NCBI GenBank assembly: GCA_017302295.1
Contig: JAFLDS010000008.1
Location: 107,604 to 171,603, forward strand
DNA from: Thauera sp.
GTDB lineage: Bacteria; Pseudomonadota; Gammaproteobacteria; Burkholderiales; Rhodocyclaceae
Length of the DNA stretch: 64,000 nucleotides
Direction: 5' to 3'
The position numbers and the translations under genes were made by a program. Each line of letters opens with the position of its first letter. The first letter of the stretch is position 1. Positions 53,656-64,000 of the stretch are shown piece after piece. Below the pieces are notes generated by a model, which did no database searches, was not told where the DNA came from, and worked only from the letters and a program-made list of their open reading frames with translations.

Positions 53656-54321
53656 ATGGACTTCATCTACGCATTGAGCAGCAAGCTCGATTCGCTGAGC
53701 CCGCTGCTCGACTGGCGCGACCTGCCGCTCAACATGGCCTCGCTCGCCGCGCTGGCGGCGGGGCTGGGATGGGCGAGCGGCTTGCGGCTGTATGCGCTGG
53801 TGTTCGTGATCGGCGCGCTGGGTCGATGGGGTGGCGTGCATCTACCGGGCGACCTGCACCTGCTCACGCATCCGCTGGTGCTGGGCCTGTCGGGGCTGAT
53901 GCTGTTCGTCGAATTCTTCGCCGACAAGCTGCCCTGGCTGGATTCGCTGTGGGACGCGGTGCACACCTTCATCCGCATCCCCGCCGGGGCGGCGCTCGCC
54001 GCGGCGGTGATGGGCGACCACGGCAGTGCGGCGCAGGTGGCGGCGGCGCTGGCCGGCGGCACGCTGGCGGCGGGCACGCACTTCGCCAAGGCGGGCGCGC
54101 GCGTGGCGATCAATACCTCGCCCGAGCCGGTGACCAACGTCGGCACCTCGCTCGGCGAGGACGCCCTGTTCGCCGGCGGGCTGTGGATGCTGCTGCATCA
54201 GCCGCTGTGGTTTCTGGTGGCGCTGGGGGTGTTCCTGCTGCTGGCGCTGGTGCTGATCGTGATGCTGTGGCGCTTCATCGGGCGACTGTTCCGGCCGCAG
54301 GTGCGGCCGGAAACGACATGA
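53656..54321 (+). CDS. DUF4126 membrane protein
   Basis: 221 residues with five or six hydrophobic helices. The DUF4126 core is LAAGLGWASGLRLYALVFVIGALGRWGGVHLPGDLHLLTHPLVL and LMLFVEFFADKLPWLDSLWDAVHTFIRIPAGAALAA, with a long Gly/Ala-rich middle and C-terminal helices (WFLVALGVFLLLALVLIVMLW). Inner-membrane protein of unknown role. It interrupts the liu cluster between liuC and liuD. The ATG at 53656 has GGGGAGCACGGC upstream; the longer frame runs into the palindromic element and was rejected. Confidence 0.85.
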   Translation: MDFIYALSSKLDSLSPLLDWRDLPLNMASLAALAAGLGWASGLRLYALVFVIGALGRWGGVHLPGDLHLLTHPLVLGLSGLMLFVEFFADKLPWLDSLWDAVHTFIRIPAGAALAAAVMGDHGSAAQVAAALAGGTLAAGTHFAKAGARVAINTSPEPVTNVGTSLGEDALFAGGLWMLLHQPLWFLVALGVFLLLALVLIVMLWRFIGRLFRPQVRPETT

Positions 54322-54345
54322 ACTGAAAGAGAGGCTGGAGACGAC

Positions 54346-54463
54346 ATGTTCGACAAGATTTTGATCGACAACCGAGGTGACCAGGCGCGCAGCGCCGCAG
54401 CGACGAAGTCACATTGCCTTGCATGCGCCGCATGCTCAGGAGATTTCACCGCGGAGAGCACCC

Positions 54464-54471
<8 letters not shown>
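54346..54471 (+). CDS. Short ORF made from a duplicated liuD start
   Basis: 41 codons. The first 35 nt (MFDKILIDNRG) match the first 35 nt of liuD (MFDKILIANRG) at 29 positions; the remainder is unrelated and ends with a Cys-containing stretch (CLACAACSG). It has its own GGAG Shine-Dalgarno, and its TGA overlaps the first codons of liuD (ATGTTTGA), so it could work as a leader ORF. Most likely a partial duplication remnant; a pseudogene is equally fair. Confidence 0.5.
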
Positions 54472-56467
<1,996 letters not shown>

Positions 56468-56490
56468 TTTCGGGCGCGCGCGCGAACGGC

Positions 56491-56612
56491 GCGTGGTATC
56501 GCGGTCAAGCCCGCGCCTGCGAGACCCTCCCACCCGGGCTGCTTCATGTAGGCGCGCGCTTGAGCGCGACCGGCATCGTTGAAAGGCAGGCGCGGTCAAG
56601 CCCGCTCCGACC
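56491..56612. repeat. REP-like repeat cluster (three units, alternating orientation)
   Basis: CGCGGTCAAGCCCGC occurs exactly at 56500-56514 and 56591-56605; between them, in opposite orientation, lies a related unit GTAGGCGCGCGCTTGAGCGCG (from about 56548). The three units fit a GTAGGnGCGnGCTTGAnCGCG pattern known from REP palindromes of other proteobacteria. The cluster fills most of the 169-bp gap between liuD and liuE. Confidence 0.75.
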
Positions 56613-56636
56613 AAAACACGACTTGGAACGACATTC

Positions 56637-57575
56637 ATGACGACTTCAAACCGGCCTGGCGCCGTGCGCATCGTCGAGGTCGGCCCGCGCGACGGCCTGC
56701 AGAACGAGAAGCAGGTGGTGACGACTGACGTCAAGGTCGAGCTGATCCGCCGCCTCGAGCATTCCGGGCTGAAGACGATAGAGGCCACTTCCTTCGTGTC
56801 ACCCAAGTGGGTGCCGCAGATGGGCGACAACACTGAAGTGCTGACCCGCGTGCTGGCGCAGCCGGCGCCCGGTGTCGACTACCCGGTTCTGACCCCCAAC
56901 CTGAAAGGCTTCGAGGGCGCGCTCGCGGCCGGCGCGAAGGAGGTGGCGGTGTTCGGTGCGGCCTCCGAGTCCTTCAGCCAGAAGAACATCAACTGCTCGA
57001 TTGCCGAATCGCTCGAGCGTTTCCGCCCCGTCACCGAGGCGGCGCGGGCGGCCGGCGTGAAGGTGCGCGGCTACATCTCCTGCGTCGTCGGCTGCCCCTA
57101 TGAGGGCGCGGTGGCACCGCGCAAGGTGGCCGATGTCGCTGCCACGCTGCTGGAGATGGGCTGCTACGAGATCTCGCTGGGCGACACCATCGGCACCGGC
57201 AACCCGGCAAGCATCCGGCGCATGCTGGAGGCGGTTGCGGCGGTCGTGCCGGTCGCTCGGCTTGCCGGCCACTACCACGATACCTACGGCATGGCCGCGG
57301 CCAACGTCGCCGCCTCGCTCGACATGGGCGTGGCGGTCTTCGATGCCTCGGTGGGCGGCCTGGGCGGCTGTCCGTATGCGGCCGGCGCCTCGGGCAACGT
57401 GGCCACCGAGGACTTGGTGTGGCTGCTGCACGGCATGGGCATCACCACCGGCATCGACCTCGAGCGCCTGGTCGATACGGCCGCCTGGATCAGCGCGCGG
57501 CTCGGGCGCGAACCGGCCTCGCGCGTTGCGCGCGCGATGTTGGCAAAACGAGCGCAGGCGCCCCGTGCGAGCTGA
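56637..57575 (+). CDS. liuE: Hydroxymethylglutaryl-CoA lyase
   Basis: 312 residues. Cleaves HMG-CoA to acetyl-CoA and acetoacetate. TIM-barrel HMGL family: [14 protein letters not shown] (catalytic Arg-Asp), [52 protein letters not shown] (metal-binding HxH) and the glycine-rich active-site loop [19 protein letters not shown] with its cysteine. Last gene of the leucine set. The REP-like cluster upstream may lower its expression relative to liuD. Confidence 0.96.
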   Translation: MTTSNRPGAVRIVEVGPRDGLQNEKQVVTTDVKVELIRRLEHSGLKTIEATSFVSPKWVPQMGDNTEVLTRVLAQPAPGVDYPVLTPNLKGFEGALAAGAKEVAVFGAASESFSQKNINCSIAESLERFRPVTEAARAAGVKVRGYISCVVGCPYEGAVAPRKVADVAATLLEMGCYEISLGDTIGTGNPASIRRMLEAVAAVVPVARLAGHYHDTYGMAAANVAASLDMGVAVFDASVGGLGGCPYAAGASGNVATEDLVWLLHGMGITTGIDLERLVDTAAWISARLGREPASRVARAMLAKRAQAPRAS

Positions 57576-57626
57576 GCGTCCGCCTCACGCCAGGAGGGCC
57601 TGCAACATTCGGAGACGTATGGAGAC

Positions 57627-57875
57627 ATGAGCTTCGCCTACAATCGGGCCATCCCCGATTCCTGCCTGAGTACGAGCATGAGCGTCGCCTCACCCTGCAT
57701 CAACGTTTGCCGCATGAGCGCGGTCACTGGCCTGTGCGAGGGTTGCCAGCGCACGATGGACGAGATCGCGCGCTGGAGCCGCAGCACCGACGCGGAACGC
57801 ACTGAGATCATGGCAACGGTCAAACGGCGGCGGCAGCTGCATGGCATCACCGCCAAGGAGGCGGTCGAGTCGTGA
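57627..57875 (+). CDS. DUF1289 cysteine-rich mini-protein
   Basis: 82 residues from the ATG at 57627, which has ATGGAGAC upstream; the ATG at 57678 (65 residues) is an alternative closer to the usual family start. The domain is SPCINVCRMSAVTGLCEGCQRTMDEIARWS, four cysteines (CxxxC, then CxxC), probably a metal-binding knuckle. Family function unknown. The stop overlaps the GTG of a second DUF1289-like gene. Confidence 0.85.
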   Translation: MSFAYNRAIPDSCLSTSMSVASPCINVCRMSAVTGLCEGCQRTMDEIARWSRSTDAERTEIMATVKRRRQLHGITAKEAVES

Positions 57876-58069
57876 GTGGCGATGCGCTGTGCGTGGGCGT
57901 GTGCATGATGGACTGGGAGGCCGGCGTGTGCCTGGGCTGTGGACGCACCGCCGACGAGATCCATGGCCCGGCAGACGCCCTGCCGTCCGATGACGACGCG
58001 GCGACTGCCGCCCCGGCCGAGGCGCCTGTGCCCGCGGGCAGCGCGCAAGCGGGCGAGGACGGCGATTGA
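57872..58069 (+). CDS. Second DUF1289-like mini-protein
   Basis: 65 residues, GTG start overlapping the previous stop (GTGA). Cysteine pattern CVGVCMMDWEAGVCLGCGRTADEIHGP repeats that of the preceding protein (CxxxC and CxxC). The tail of about 30 residues is acidic and Ala/Pro-rich. Likely a diverged tandem duplicate. The stop overlaps the TTG of the MBL gene (TTGA), making a chain of three coupled genes. Confidence 0.75.
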   Translation: MSGDALCVGVCMMDWEAGVCLGCGRTADEIHGPADALPSDDDAATAAPAEAPVPAGSAQAGEDGD

Positions 58070-58986
58070 GCGCTGCGTTACGTTTTCCCGCGACGCTGCA
58101 GGTTTTCGAGCGCGGCTGGCTGTCGGCGAACAACATCCTGCTGTTCGATGGTGGCGAGGCGACGCTGATCGACAGCGGCTATGTCAGCCATGCGCCGCAG
58201 ACAGTGGCGCTGCTGCGTGAGGCACTCGAGGGCCGGCGACTGTCGCGCCTCATCAACACGCATTCCCATTCCGATCACATCGGCGGCAACGCTGCGGTCC
58301 AGCGCGCGTTCGGCTGCGCGATCAGCGTGCCCGCCGGCATCGCCGGGGCGGTCGCCCGCTGGGACGAGGCCGCCCTGCTGCTGTCGACCGCGGCGCAGGC
58401 CGGCGAGCGCTTCACCGCCGATGCGACGCTGTCGGCAGGCGACGCCTTCATCGCCGGCGGCCTGCAGTGGCAGGCACTGGCGGTGCCGGGCCACGACATG
58501 GACGCGCTCGCCTACTACAGCCCCGAGCGCCGCATCCTGATTTCGGGCGACGCGTTGTGGCATGACGGTTTCGGCATCCTGTTTGCCGATGTGCTGGGCA
58601 CCGGCGACGGGCTGGGCGCGGCGCGCCGAACGCTGGAAGCGATCGGCCGTCTGGCGGTGGATGCGGTGATCCCCGGCCACGGTGCGCCCTTCTCGGACTT
58701 CGACGATGCGCTGGAGCGCGCCTTCGCCCGGCTGCGCGCCTTCGAGGACGATGGCGCGCGGATGGCGCGCAACGCCATCCGCGGCTGCATCACCTTTCAC
58801 CTGTTCGATGTGCGGCGTATCTCGCTCGAAGCGCTGCCGCGGCACCTGGCGGAGACGCCGCTCTACCGCGAGGCGAGCGCGCGCTTTCTCGGCCTTGCGC
58901 CCGATGCCTTGGCGAGCTGGCTGGTGGGCGAACTCGAGCGCGCCGGCGTGGCGCACCGCGAAGGCGGGGAACTGGTCGCCAGCTGA
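58066..58986 (+). CDS. MBL-fold metallo-hydrolase
   Basis: 306 residues, TTG start that overlaps the preceding stop; the family N-terminus (LQVFERGWLSANNILLFDGGEATLIDSGY) begins close to it. Zinc motif INTHSHSDHIGGNAAVQ (HxHxDH), VPGHDMDALAYYSPERRILISGDALW and VIPGHGAPFSDF. Substrate unknown; differs clearly from the LACTB2-like enzyme at 36569. Coupled to two DUF1289 proteins, whose relevance is unclear. Confidence 0.87.
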   Translation: MSAALRFPATLQVFERGWLSANNILLFDGGEATLIDSGYVSHAPQTVALLREALEGRRLSRLINTHSHSDHIGGNAAVQRAFGCAISVPAGIAGAVARWDEAALLLSTAAQAGERFTADATLSAGDAFIAGGLQWQALAVPGHDMDALAYYSPERRILISGDALWHDGFGILFADVLGTGDGLGAARRTLEAIGRLAVDAVIPGHGAPFSDFDDALERAFARLRAFEDDGARMARNAIRGCITFHLFDVRRISLEALPRHLAETPLYREASARFLGLAPDALASWLVGELERAGVAHREGGELVAS

Positions 58987-59044
58987 GCCTGTCAGCCCTT
59001 GCTCTGGGCTATAGTGGTGGCGGACTTCTCCCCGCCTGGCAACC

Positions 59045-59920
59045 ATGCAGATCGTACTCATCAGTGGCCTCTCCGGCTCGGGCAAGAGCATCGCCCTCAA
59101 CGTGCTGGAAGACGCCAGTTATTACGTCGTCGACAACCTGCCGGCGACGCTGCTGCCGCAACTGGTCACCCACCTGCGCGGCGTCGGCTACACGCGTGTC
59201 GCGGTCGCGGTGGATGTGCGCTCGGGCGTCAGCATCGCGGCGCTGCCAGTGCAGGTCGAGGCCCTGCGCGCTATCGTCGATGACCTGCGCTTCATCTTTC
59301 TCGAGGCGCGCGACGACACGCTGATCGCGCGATTTTCCGAAACGCGCCGCCGCCATCCACTGGCCGAGGACGGCGTGTCGCTGGAGGAGGCGATCCGGCG
59401 CGAGCGCGAGGCGCTCGCCGACATTGCCGAACTCGGTCACCGCATCGACACCAGCGACCTGCATGCCAACACGCTGCGCGCCTGGGTGAAGGAATTCATC
59501 CACGTCGAGGCGAGCGAGGGGCTGACGCTGATGTTCCAGTCCTTTGGGTTCAAGTACGGCATTCCGCTCGACGCCGACCTCGTGTTCGATGTGCGCTGCC
59601 TGCCCAACCCGCATTACGACCCCAGGCTGCGCCCGCTCACCGGTCGCGACCAGCCGGTGATCGACTTCCTCAAGCGCATCCCGGAAGTGGGCCGCATGGC
59701 CGAGGACATCCGCAGCTTCGTCGCCAACTGGCTGCCGGCCTATGTGCGAGACAACCGCAGCTATCTCACCGTGGCCATCGGCTGTACCGGCGGCCAGCAC
59801 CGCTCGGTGTACCTGGCCGAGTGGCTGGCGAAGAAGTTCGAGGACAAGGCGCGAGTGATCGTGCGTCACCGTTCCGCCGCGCGCCGCGCGGTGGATCAGG
59901 CGCCTTCCTTGGCGCGGTGA
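59045..59920 (+). CDS. rapZ: RNase adapter protein RapZ
   Basis: 291 residues. N-terminal P-loop [20 protein letters not shown] (Walker A 8-15), then [25 protein letters not shown] (Walker B region FIFLEA) and the C-terminal RNA/UDP-GlcNAc-binding domain [25 protein letters not shown] and [18 protein letters not shown]. In E. coli RapZ guides RNase E to GlmZ and so controls glmS. Here it is separate from the rpoN-ptsN locus, where it lies in E. coli. A TATAGT near 59009 could be its -10. Confidence 0.95.
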   Translation: MQIVLISGLSGSGKSIALNVLEDASYYVVDNLPATLLPQLVTHLRGVGYTRVAVAVDVRSGVSIAALPVQVEALRAIVDDLRFIFLEARDDTLIARFSETRRRHPLAEDGVSLEEAIRREREALADIAELGHRIDTSDLHANTLRAWVKEFIHVEASEGLTLMFQSFGFKYGIPLDADLVFDVRCLPNPHYDPRLRPLTGRDQPVIDFLKRIPEVGRMAEDIRSFVANWLPAYVRDNRSYLTVAIGCTGGQHRSVYLAEWLAKKFEDKARVIVRHRSAARRAVDQAPSLAR

Positions 59921-59944
59921 GCGCCACGCGCCGGGATCCTCACG

Positions 59945-60334
59945 GTGGGTTTCGATCTTGCCGGCTGGGGTCGATTGCTGCGCCCGGGCGACGTGGCGGT
60001 CGTGGTGGCGGGGTTGGCCCTGTGCGTGTATTCGGCCATGACGCTATGGCAGGGCGGGACGCCGGACGGCGCGGTGGTGCGCGCCGGCGGCAAGGTGGTG
60101 GCCGAACTGGATCTCACGCGGGCGCAGGTGCTCGACGTGCCGGGGCCGCTGGGCACTACCCGCGTCGAGGTCGAGCCGGGCCGCGCCCGCATCGCCGCCG
60201 ACCCCGGTCCGCGGCAGTACTGCGTGCGCCAGGGCTGGCTCAGCCGCGCTGGCGCGGTTGCGATCTGCGCCCCCAACCAGGTCAGCCTGACCCTGACGGG
60301 CCGCGGCGAGGACTATGACTCGCTCAATTATTGA
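59945..60334 (+). CDS. NusG domain II-type membrane-anchored protein
   Basis: 129 residues, GTG start. One N-terminal transmembrane helix (GDVAVVVAGLALCVYSAMTLW) and a small beta domain: GGKVVAELDLTRAQVLDVPGPLGTTRVEVEPGRARIAADPGPRQYCVRQGWLSRAGAVAICAPNQVSLTLTG, the NusG-II fold (COG5341) with two conserved cysteines. Often paired with Gx-transporter genes and ApbE-type flavin transferases. Overlaps the next gene by 20 bp. Confidence 0.82.
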   Translation: MGFDLAGWGRLLRPGDVAVVVAGLALCVYSAMTLWQGGTPDGAVVRAGGKVVAELDLTRAQVLDVPGPLGTTRVEVEPGRARIAADPGPRQYCVRQGWLSRAGAVAICAPNQVSLTLTGRGEDYDSLNY

Positions 60335-60863
60335 GCTTACGCCCACGGCCGAAGACCATCGCATCGCGCGCCATGCCGCGGCGGCGATCGTGCTCACGGT
60401 GGCCGAGGCGGCGATCCCGCTGCCGCTCCCCGGAGTCAAGCCCGGGTTGGCCAACATCGTCACGCTCATCGTGCTGGCGCGCTGGGGCTGGCGCGAGGCC
60501 GCGTGGGTGGCGCTGCTGCGGGTGTTCGCAGGCAGCCTGCTGCTGGGGCAGTTCCTCGCGCCCGGCTTCTTCCTCAGCCTTTCGGGCGCGGTGGCGAGCC
60601 TGTTCGTGCTGGGAATTGCGATGCACCTGCCGCCGCGCTGGTTCGGACCGGTCAGCCAGAGCATCCTGGCGGCCTTTGCGCACATTGGCGCCCAACTCGT
60701 GATCGCGCGCGTGTGGCTGGTGCCGCATGACGGGGTGTTCTACCTCACGCCGGTGTTCGCCGCGGCGGCGCTGATCTTCGGCGTGGTCAACGGGCTGGTG
60801 GCGGCGCGGCTGCTGGCCGAGTTGCGCACCAGAGCGGCGCCGGCCGGTCCGGTGGGAGGTTGA
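60315..60863 (+). CDS. Gx-transporter / heptaprenyl diphosphate synthase component I family protein
   Basis: 182 residues, five or six transmembrane helices. Family marks: AEAAIPLPLPGVKPGLANIVTLIVLARWGWREAAWVALLRVFAGSLLLG and SLSGAVASLFVLGIAMHLPPRWFGPVSQSILAAFAHIGAQLV. The heptaprenyl name is a legacy label; sequence and membrane layout suggest an ECF S-component-like transporter. Pairs with the preceding NusG-II protein (20-bp overlap), as in many genomes. Substrate unknown. Confidence 0.83.
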   Translation: MTRSIIELTPTAEDHRIARHAAAAIVLTVAEAAIPLPLPGVKPGLANIVTLIVLARWGWREAAWVALLRVFAGSLLLGQFLAPGFFLSLSGAVASLFVLGIAMHLPPRWFGPVSQSILAAFAHIGAQLVIARVWLVPHDGVFYLTPVFAAAALIFGVVNGLVAARLLAELRTRAAPAGPVGG

Positions 60864-60888
60864 GCCGGCGCCGGGCCGAGCGCCGGCT
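60863..60888. terminator. Possible bidirectional terminator
   Basis: 9-bp perfect stem AGCCGGCGC / GCGCCGGCT with an 8-nt loop, exactly between the convergent stops of the Gx-transporter and dienelactone hydrolase genes. There is no T-tract. Confidence 0.45.
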
Positions 60889-61769
60889 TAGCCGAGTTTC
60901 GCCGGAATCCAGGCGAGCAGCTTGAGCCACGCGTCTTCCGCCTCGGCCGGGCGATAGCTGGGCCGGTAATCGGCATGGAAGGCGTGCGGTGCGTCGGGAT
61001 ACACCACGATTTCGCTCGGCTTGCCGGCTTCGCGCAGTTTCTCGCGCATCTTCTCGACGTCGGTGAGCGGGATGCCCTGGTCCTGCCCGCCGTAGAGTCC
61101 GAGCACGGGCGCGTACAGGCGTGCGGCGATATCGACCGGGTGGCGCGGGGTCATGTTGGTCGGCGCGCCGTCCAGGCGGCCATACCACGCGACGCCGGCC
61201 TTCAGCCTGGGATTGTGGGCTGCATAGAGCCAGGTGATGCGGCCGCCCCAGCAGAAACCGGTGATGGCCAGGCGCTGCGGATCTCCGCCCCTCTCGGGCG
61301 CCCAGGCGGCGCAGGCGTCGAGGTCGGCCATGACCTGCGCGTCGGGCACGCGCGCGACGATGGTCTCAAGGATGGCGGGGATGCTGTCGAGCTTCGAGGG
61401 GTCGCCCACGCGGAAGTAGAGCTCCGGCGCGATCGCCAGGTAACCGGCCTTGGCCAGGCGGCGGCAGACGTCGCGGATGTGCTCGTGCACACCGAAGATT
61501 TCCTGCACCACCAGGATGGTCGGGAAACGGCCCCCAACCGGAGAGGCTGCAGGCCGCGCGAAATACACCGGCAGGCTGCCGCCGGCGACGGCGACCGTGG
61601 CATCGCCGACCTCGAGTCCCTCGGTGTCGGTCGCGATCAGGCTTTGCGCGCGCACCGGCTGCACTGCCAGCGCGAAGCCGGCGGCGGCGACGGTGGTGAC
61701 GAAGGCGCGACGGTTCATGGGGCTGGCGGGGAGCAGGCTGTCGAGTTCCGGGCGCGTGGTGGTGGTCAT
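60888..61769 (-). CDS. Dienelactone hydrolase-family protein with Tat-like signal
   Basis: 293 residues. The N-terminus has a cytoplasmic tail then [24 protein letters not shown], a twin-arginine-like signal, so the mature enzyme may be periplasmic. The DLH fold has [39 protein letters not shown], nucleophile Cys in [16 protein letters not shown], the acid in [11 protein letters not shown] and His in [13 protein letters not shown]. The substrate need not be dienelactone; many such proteins are general esterases. Convergent with the Gx gene. Confidence 0.87.
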   Translation of the reverse strand: MTTTTRPELDSLLPASPMNRRAFVTTVAAAGFALAVQPVRAQSLIATDTEGLEVGDATVAVAGGSLPVYFARPAASPVGGRFPTILVVQEIFGVHEHIRDVCRRLAKAGYLAIAPELYFRVGDPSKLDSIPAILETIVARVPDAQVMADLDACAAWAPERGGDPQRLAITGFCWGGRITWLYAAHNPRLKAGVAWYGRLDGAPTNMTPRHPVDIAARLYAPVLGLYGGQDQGIPLTDVEKMREKLREAGKPSEIVVYPDAPHAFHADYRPSYRPAEAEDAWLKLLAWIPAKLG

Positions 61770-61957
61770 GCGGTTCTCCAGAGAGCGGGGGATGGCGTGA
61801 GCGACTGTCGTGCGGCGCCTGCCTTCAGACGCTCCGCGAAGCCCTTATGTTCCGCCCTCACGCGTGGCGATTGCAATGATGGCGGCAACATGGTGTATTC
61901 GGCCATCGGGACTCTCCCCAAGGAGGGCCCGCCCATGAAAAGGACGAGGAGACGCCC

Positions 61958-62539
61958 ATGAACATGCGTGCCATCAGCCGTTTTCCGCTGCCCGACCTCG
62001 AATCACTGCCTGAGGACATGCGCGCGCGCATCCTCGCGGTGCAGGAGAAGGCCGGCTTCGTGCCCAACATTTTCCTCGCGCTGGCGCACCGCCCGGCCGA
62101 ATTCCGCGCCTTCTTCGATTACCACGATGCGCTGATGGAGAAGGACGTTGGACTGAGCAAGGCCGAGCGCGAGATGATCGTCGTCGCCACTTCGGGCGCG
62201 AACGCATGCCTTTATTGCGTTGTGGCCCATGGCGCGATCCTGCGCATCCGGGCGAAGAATCCGCGCCTCGCCGACCAGCTCGCCACCAACCACCGCAAGG
62301 CCGAGATCACACCGCGCCAGCGTGCGATGCTCGAGTTCGCGATGAAGGTGGCGCTGCGCGCGCAGGAGATCGACGACGAGGACCACGCCGCACTGCGCGC
62401 GCACGGTTTCGACGACGACGCGATCTGGGACATCGGAGCCATCGCCGCCTTCTTCGGCATGAGCAACCGCATCGTCAATTTCGCCAGCATCGCGCCCAAC
62501 GACGAGTTCTACCTGATGGGGCGGCTGCCCAAGGCTTGA
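61958..62539 (+). CDS. Peroxidase-related enzyme (AhpD/carboxymuconolactone decarboxylase superfamily)
   Basis: 193 residues. Helical AhpD-like fold with the redox motif ANACLYCVVAHGAILR (CxxC plus His) and VATSGANAC; also GFVPNIFLALAHRPAEFRAFFDYHDALM at the N-terminus and FFGMSNRIVNF at the C-terminus. Assigned to the uncharacterised peroxidase-related branch rather than true carboxymuconolactone decarboxylase. 14 bp before the ACP-acyl ligase gene, so probably cotranscribed with it. Confidence 0.87.
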   Translation: MNMRAISRFPLPDLESLPEDMRARILAVQEKAGFVPNIFLALAHRPAEFRAFFDYHDALMEKDVGLSKAEREMIVVATSGANACLYCVVAHGAILRIRAKNPRLADQLATNHRKAEITPRQRAMLEFAMKVALRAQEIDDEDHAALRAHGFDDDAIWDIGAIAAFFGMSNRIVNFASIAPNDEFYLMGRLPKA

Positions 62540-62553
62540 ACAAGGAGCGCGCC

Positions 62554-64000
<1,447 letters not shown>

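Overview
The window is a GC-rich, gene-dense stretch of a bacterial chromosome, by eye about two-thirds G+C. Gene content and order point to a betaproteobacterium of the Rhodocyclales (Thauera, Azoarcus or Aromatoleum type). The signs are the lptB-rpoN-hpf-ptsN-hprK and recX-recA-pncC-pgpA-thiL blocks, class I PHA synthase, a LiuR/Liu leucine pathway and the oxygen-independent ubiquinone genes ubiU-ubiV-ubiT. The genus is an inference; there is no rRNA, tRNA, CRISPR array, complete insertion sequence or prophage to confirm it.

Layout. 1-9.2 kb: mixed housekeeping genes (partial pteridine reductase, COG1565 methyltransferase, two glutathione S-transferases, cca, an NDUFA9-like protein, lytic transglycosylase slt, 5-formyl-THF cyclo-ligase). 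9.2-26.8 kb: a long run entirely on the minus strand. In transcription order it reads ubiB, an arginase-ornithine aminotransferase fusion, a sodium:solute symporter, ubiU-ubiV-ubiT, thiL-pgpA-pncC, recA-recX, lptB-rpoN-hpf-ptsN-hprK and ilvA. 27-34.7 kb: a zinc-type TonB receptor with a DUF2946-like partner, argS-SPOR-dsbA, a PilZ protein, a BtuF-like protein and a PIN-domain protein. 34.7-41.2 kb: phaC, an MBL-fold hydrolase, the regulator liuR, and an operon of thioesterase, thiolase and acyl-CoA dehydrogenase preceded by a perfect 20-bp LiuR-type palindrome. 41.2-48.6 kb: an accessory stretch with two low-complexity proteins, a copper-type TonB receptor with a DUF2946 partner, a small secreted protein, an Xre/RES toxin-antitoxin pair and a membrane protein. 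48.6-57.6 kb: an AraC regulator divergent from liuA-liuB-liuC-(DUF4126)-liuD-liuE, which turns isovaleryl-CoA into acetyl-CoA and acetoacetate. 57.6-64 kb: two tandem DUF1289 mini-proteins with an MBL hydrolase, rapZ, a NusG-II/Gx pair, a dienelactone hydrolase, a peroxidase-related enzyme, and an ACP-fatty acyl-AMP ligase cut by the window edge.

Functional threads. Leucine/acyl-CoA catabolism is split into two operons with different regulators, and only one has a visible LiuR operator. Quinone synthesis is covered for anaerobic life (ubiUVT) and by ubiB. Arginine can be converted to urea and glutamate semialdehyde by one fused protein. Metal uptake appears twice as a TonB receptor plus DUF2946 partner.

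The least explained items are a two-copy palindromic element whose long arms differ in sequence but stay perfectly paired (25131-25237 and 53520-53619), a REP-like cluster before liuE, and a short degenerate duplicate of the liuD start that forms an overlapping upstream ORF. No large undescribed multi-gene system was recognised.
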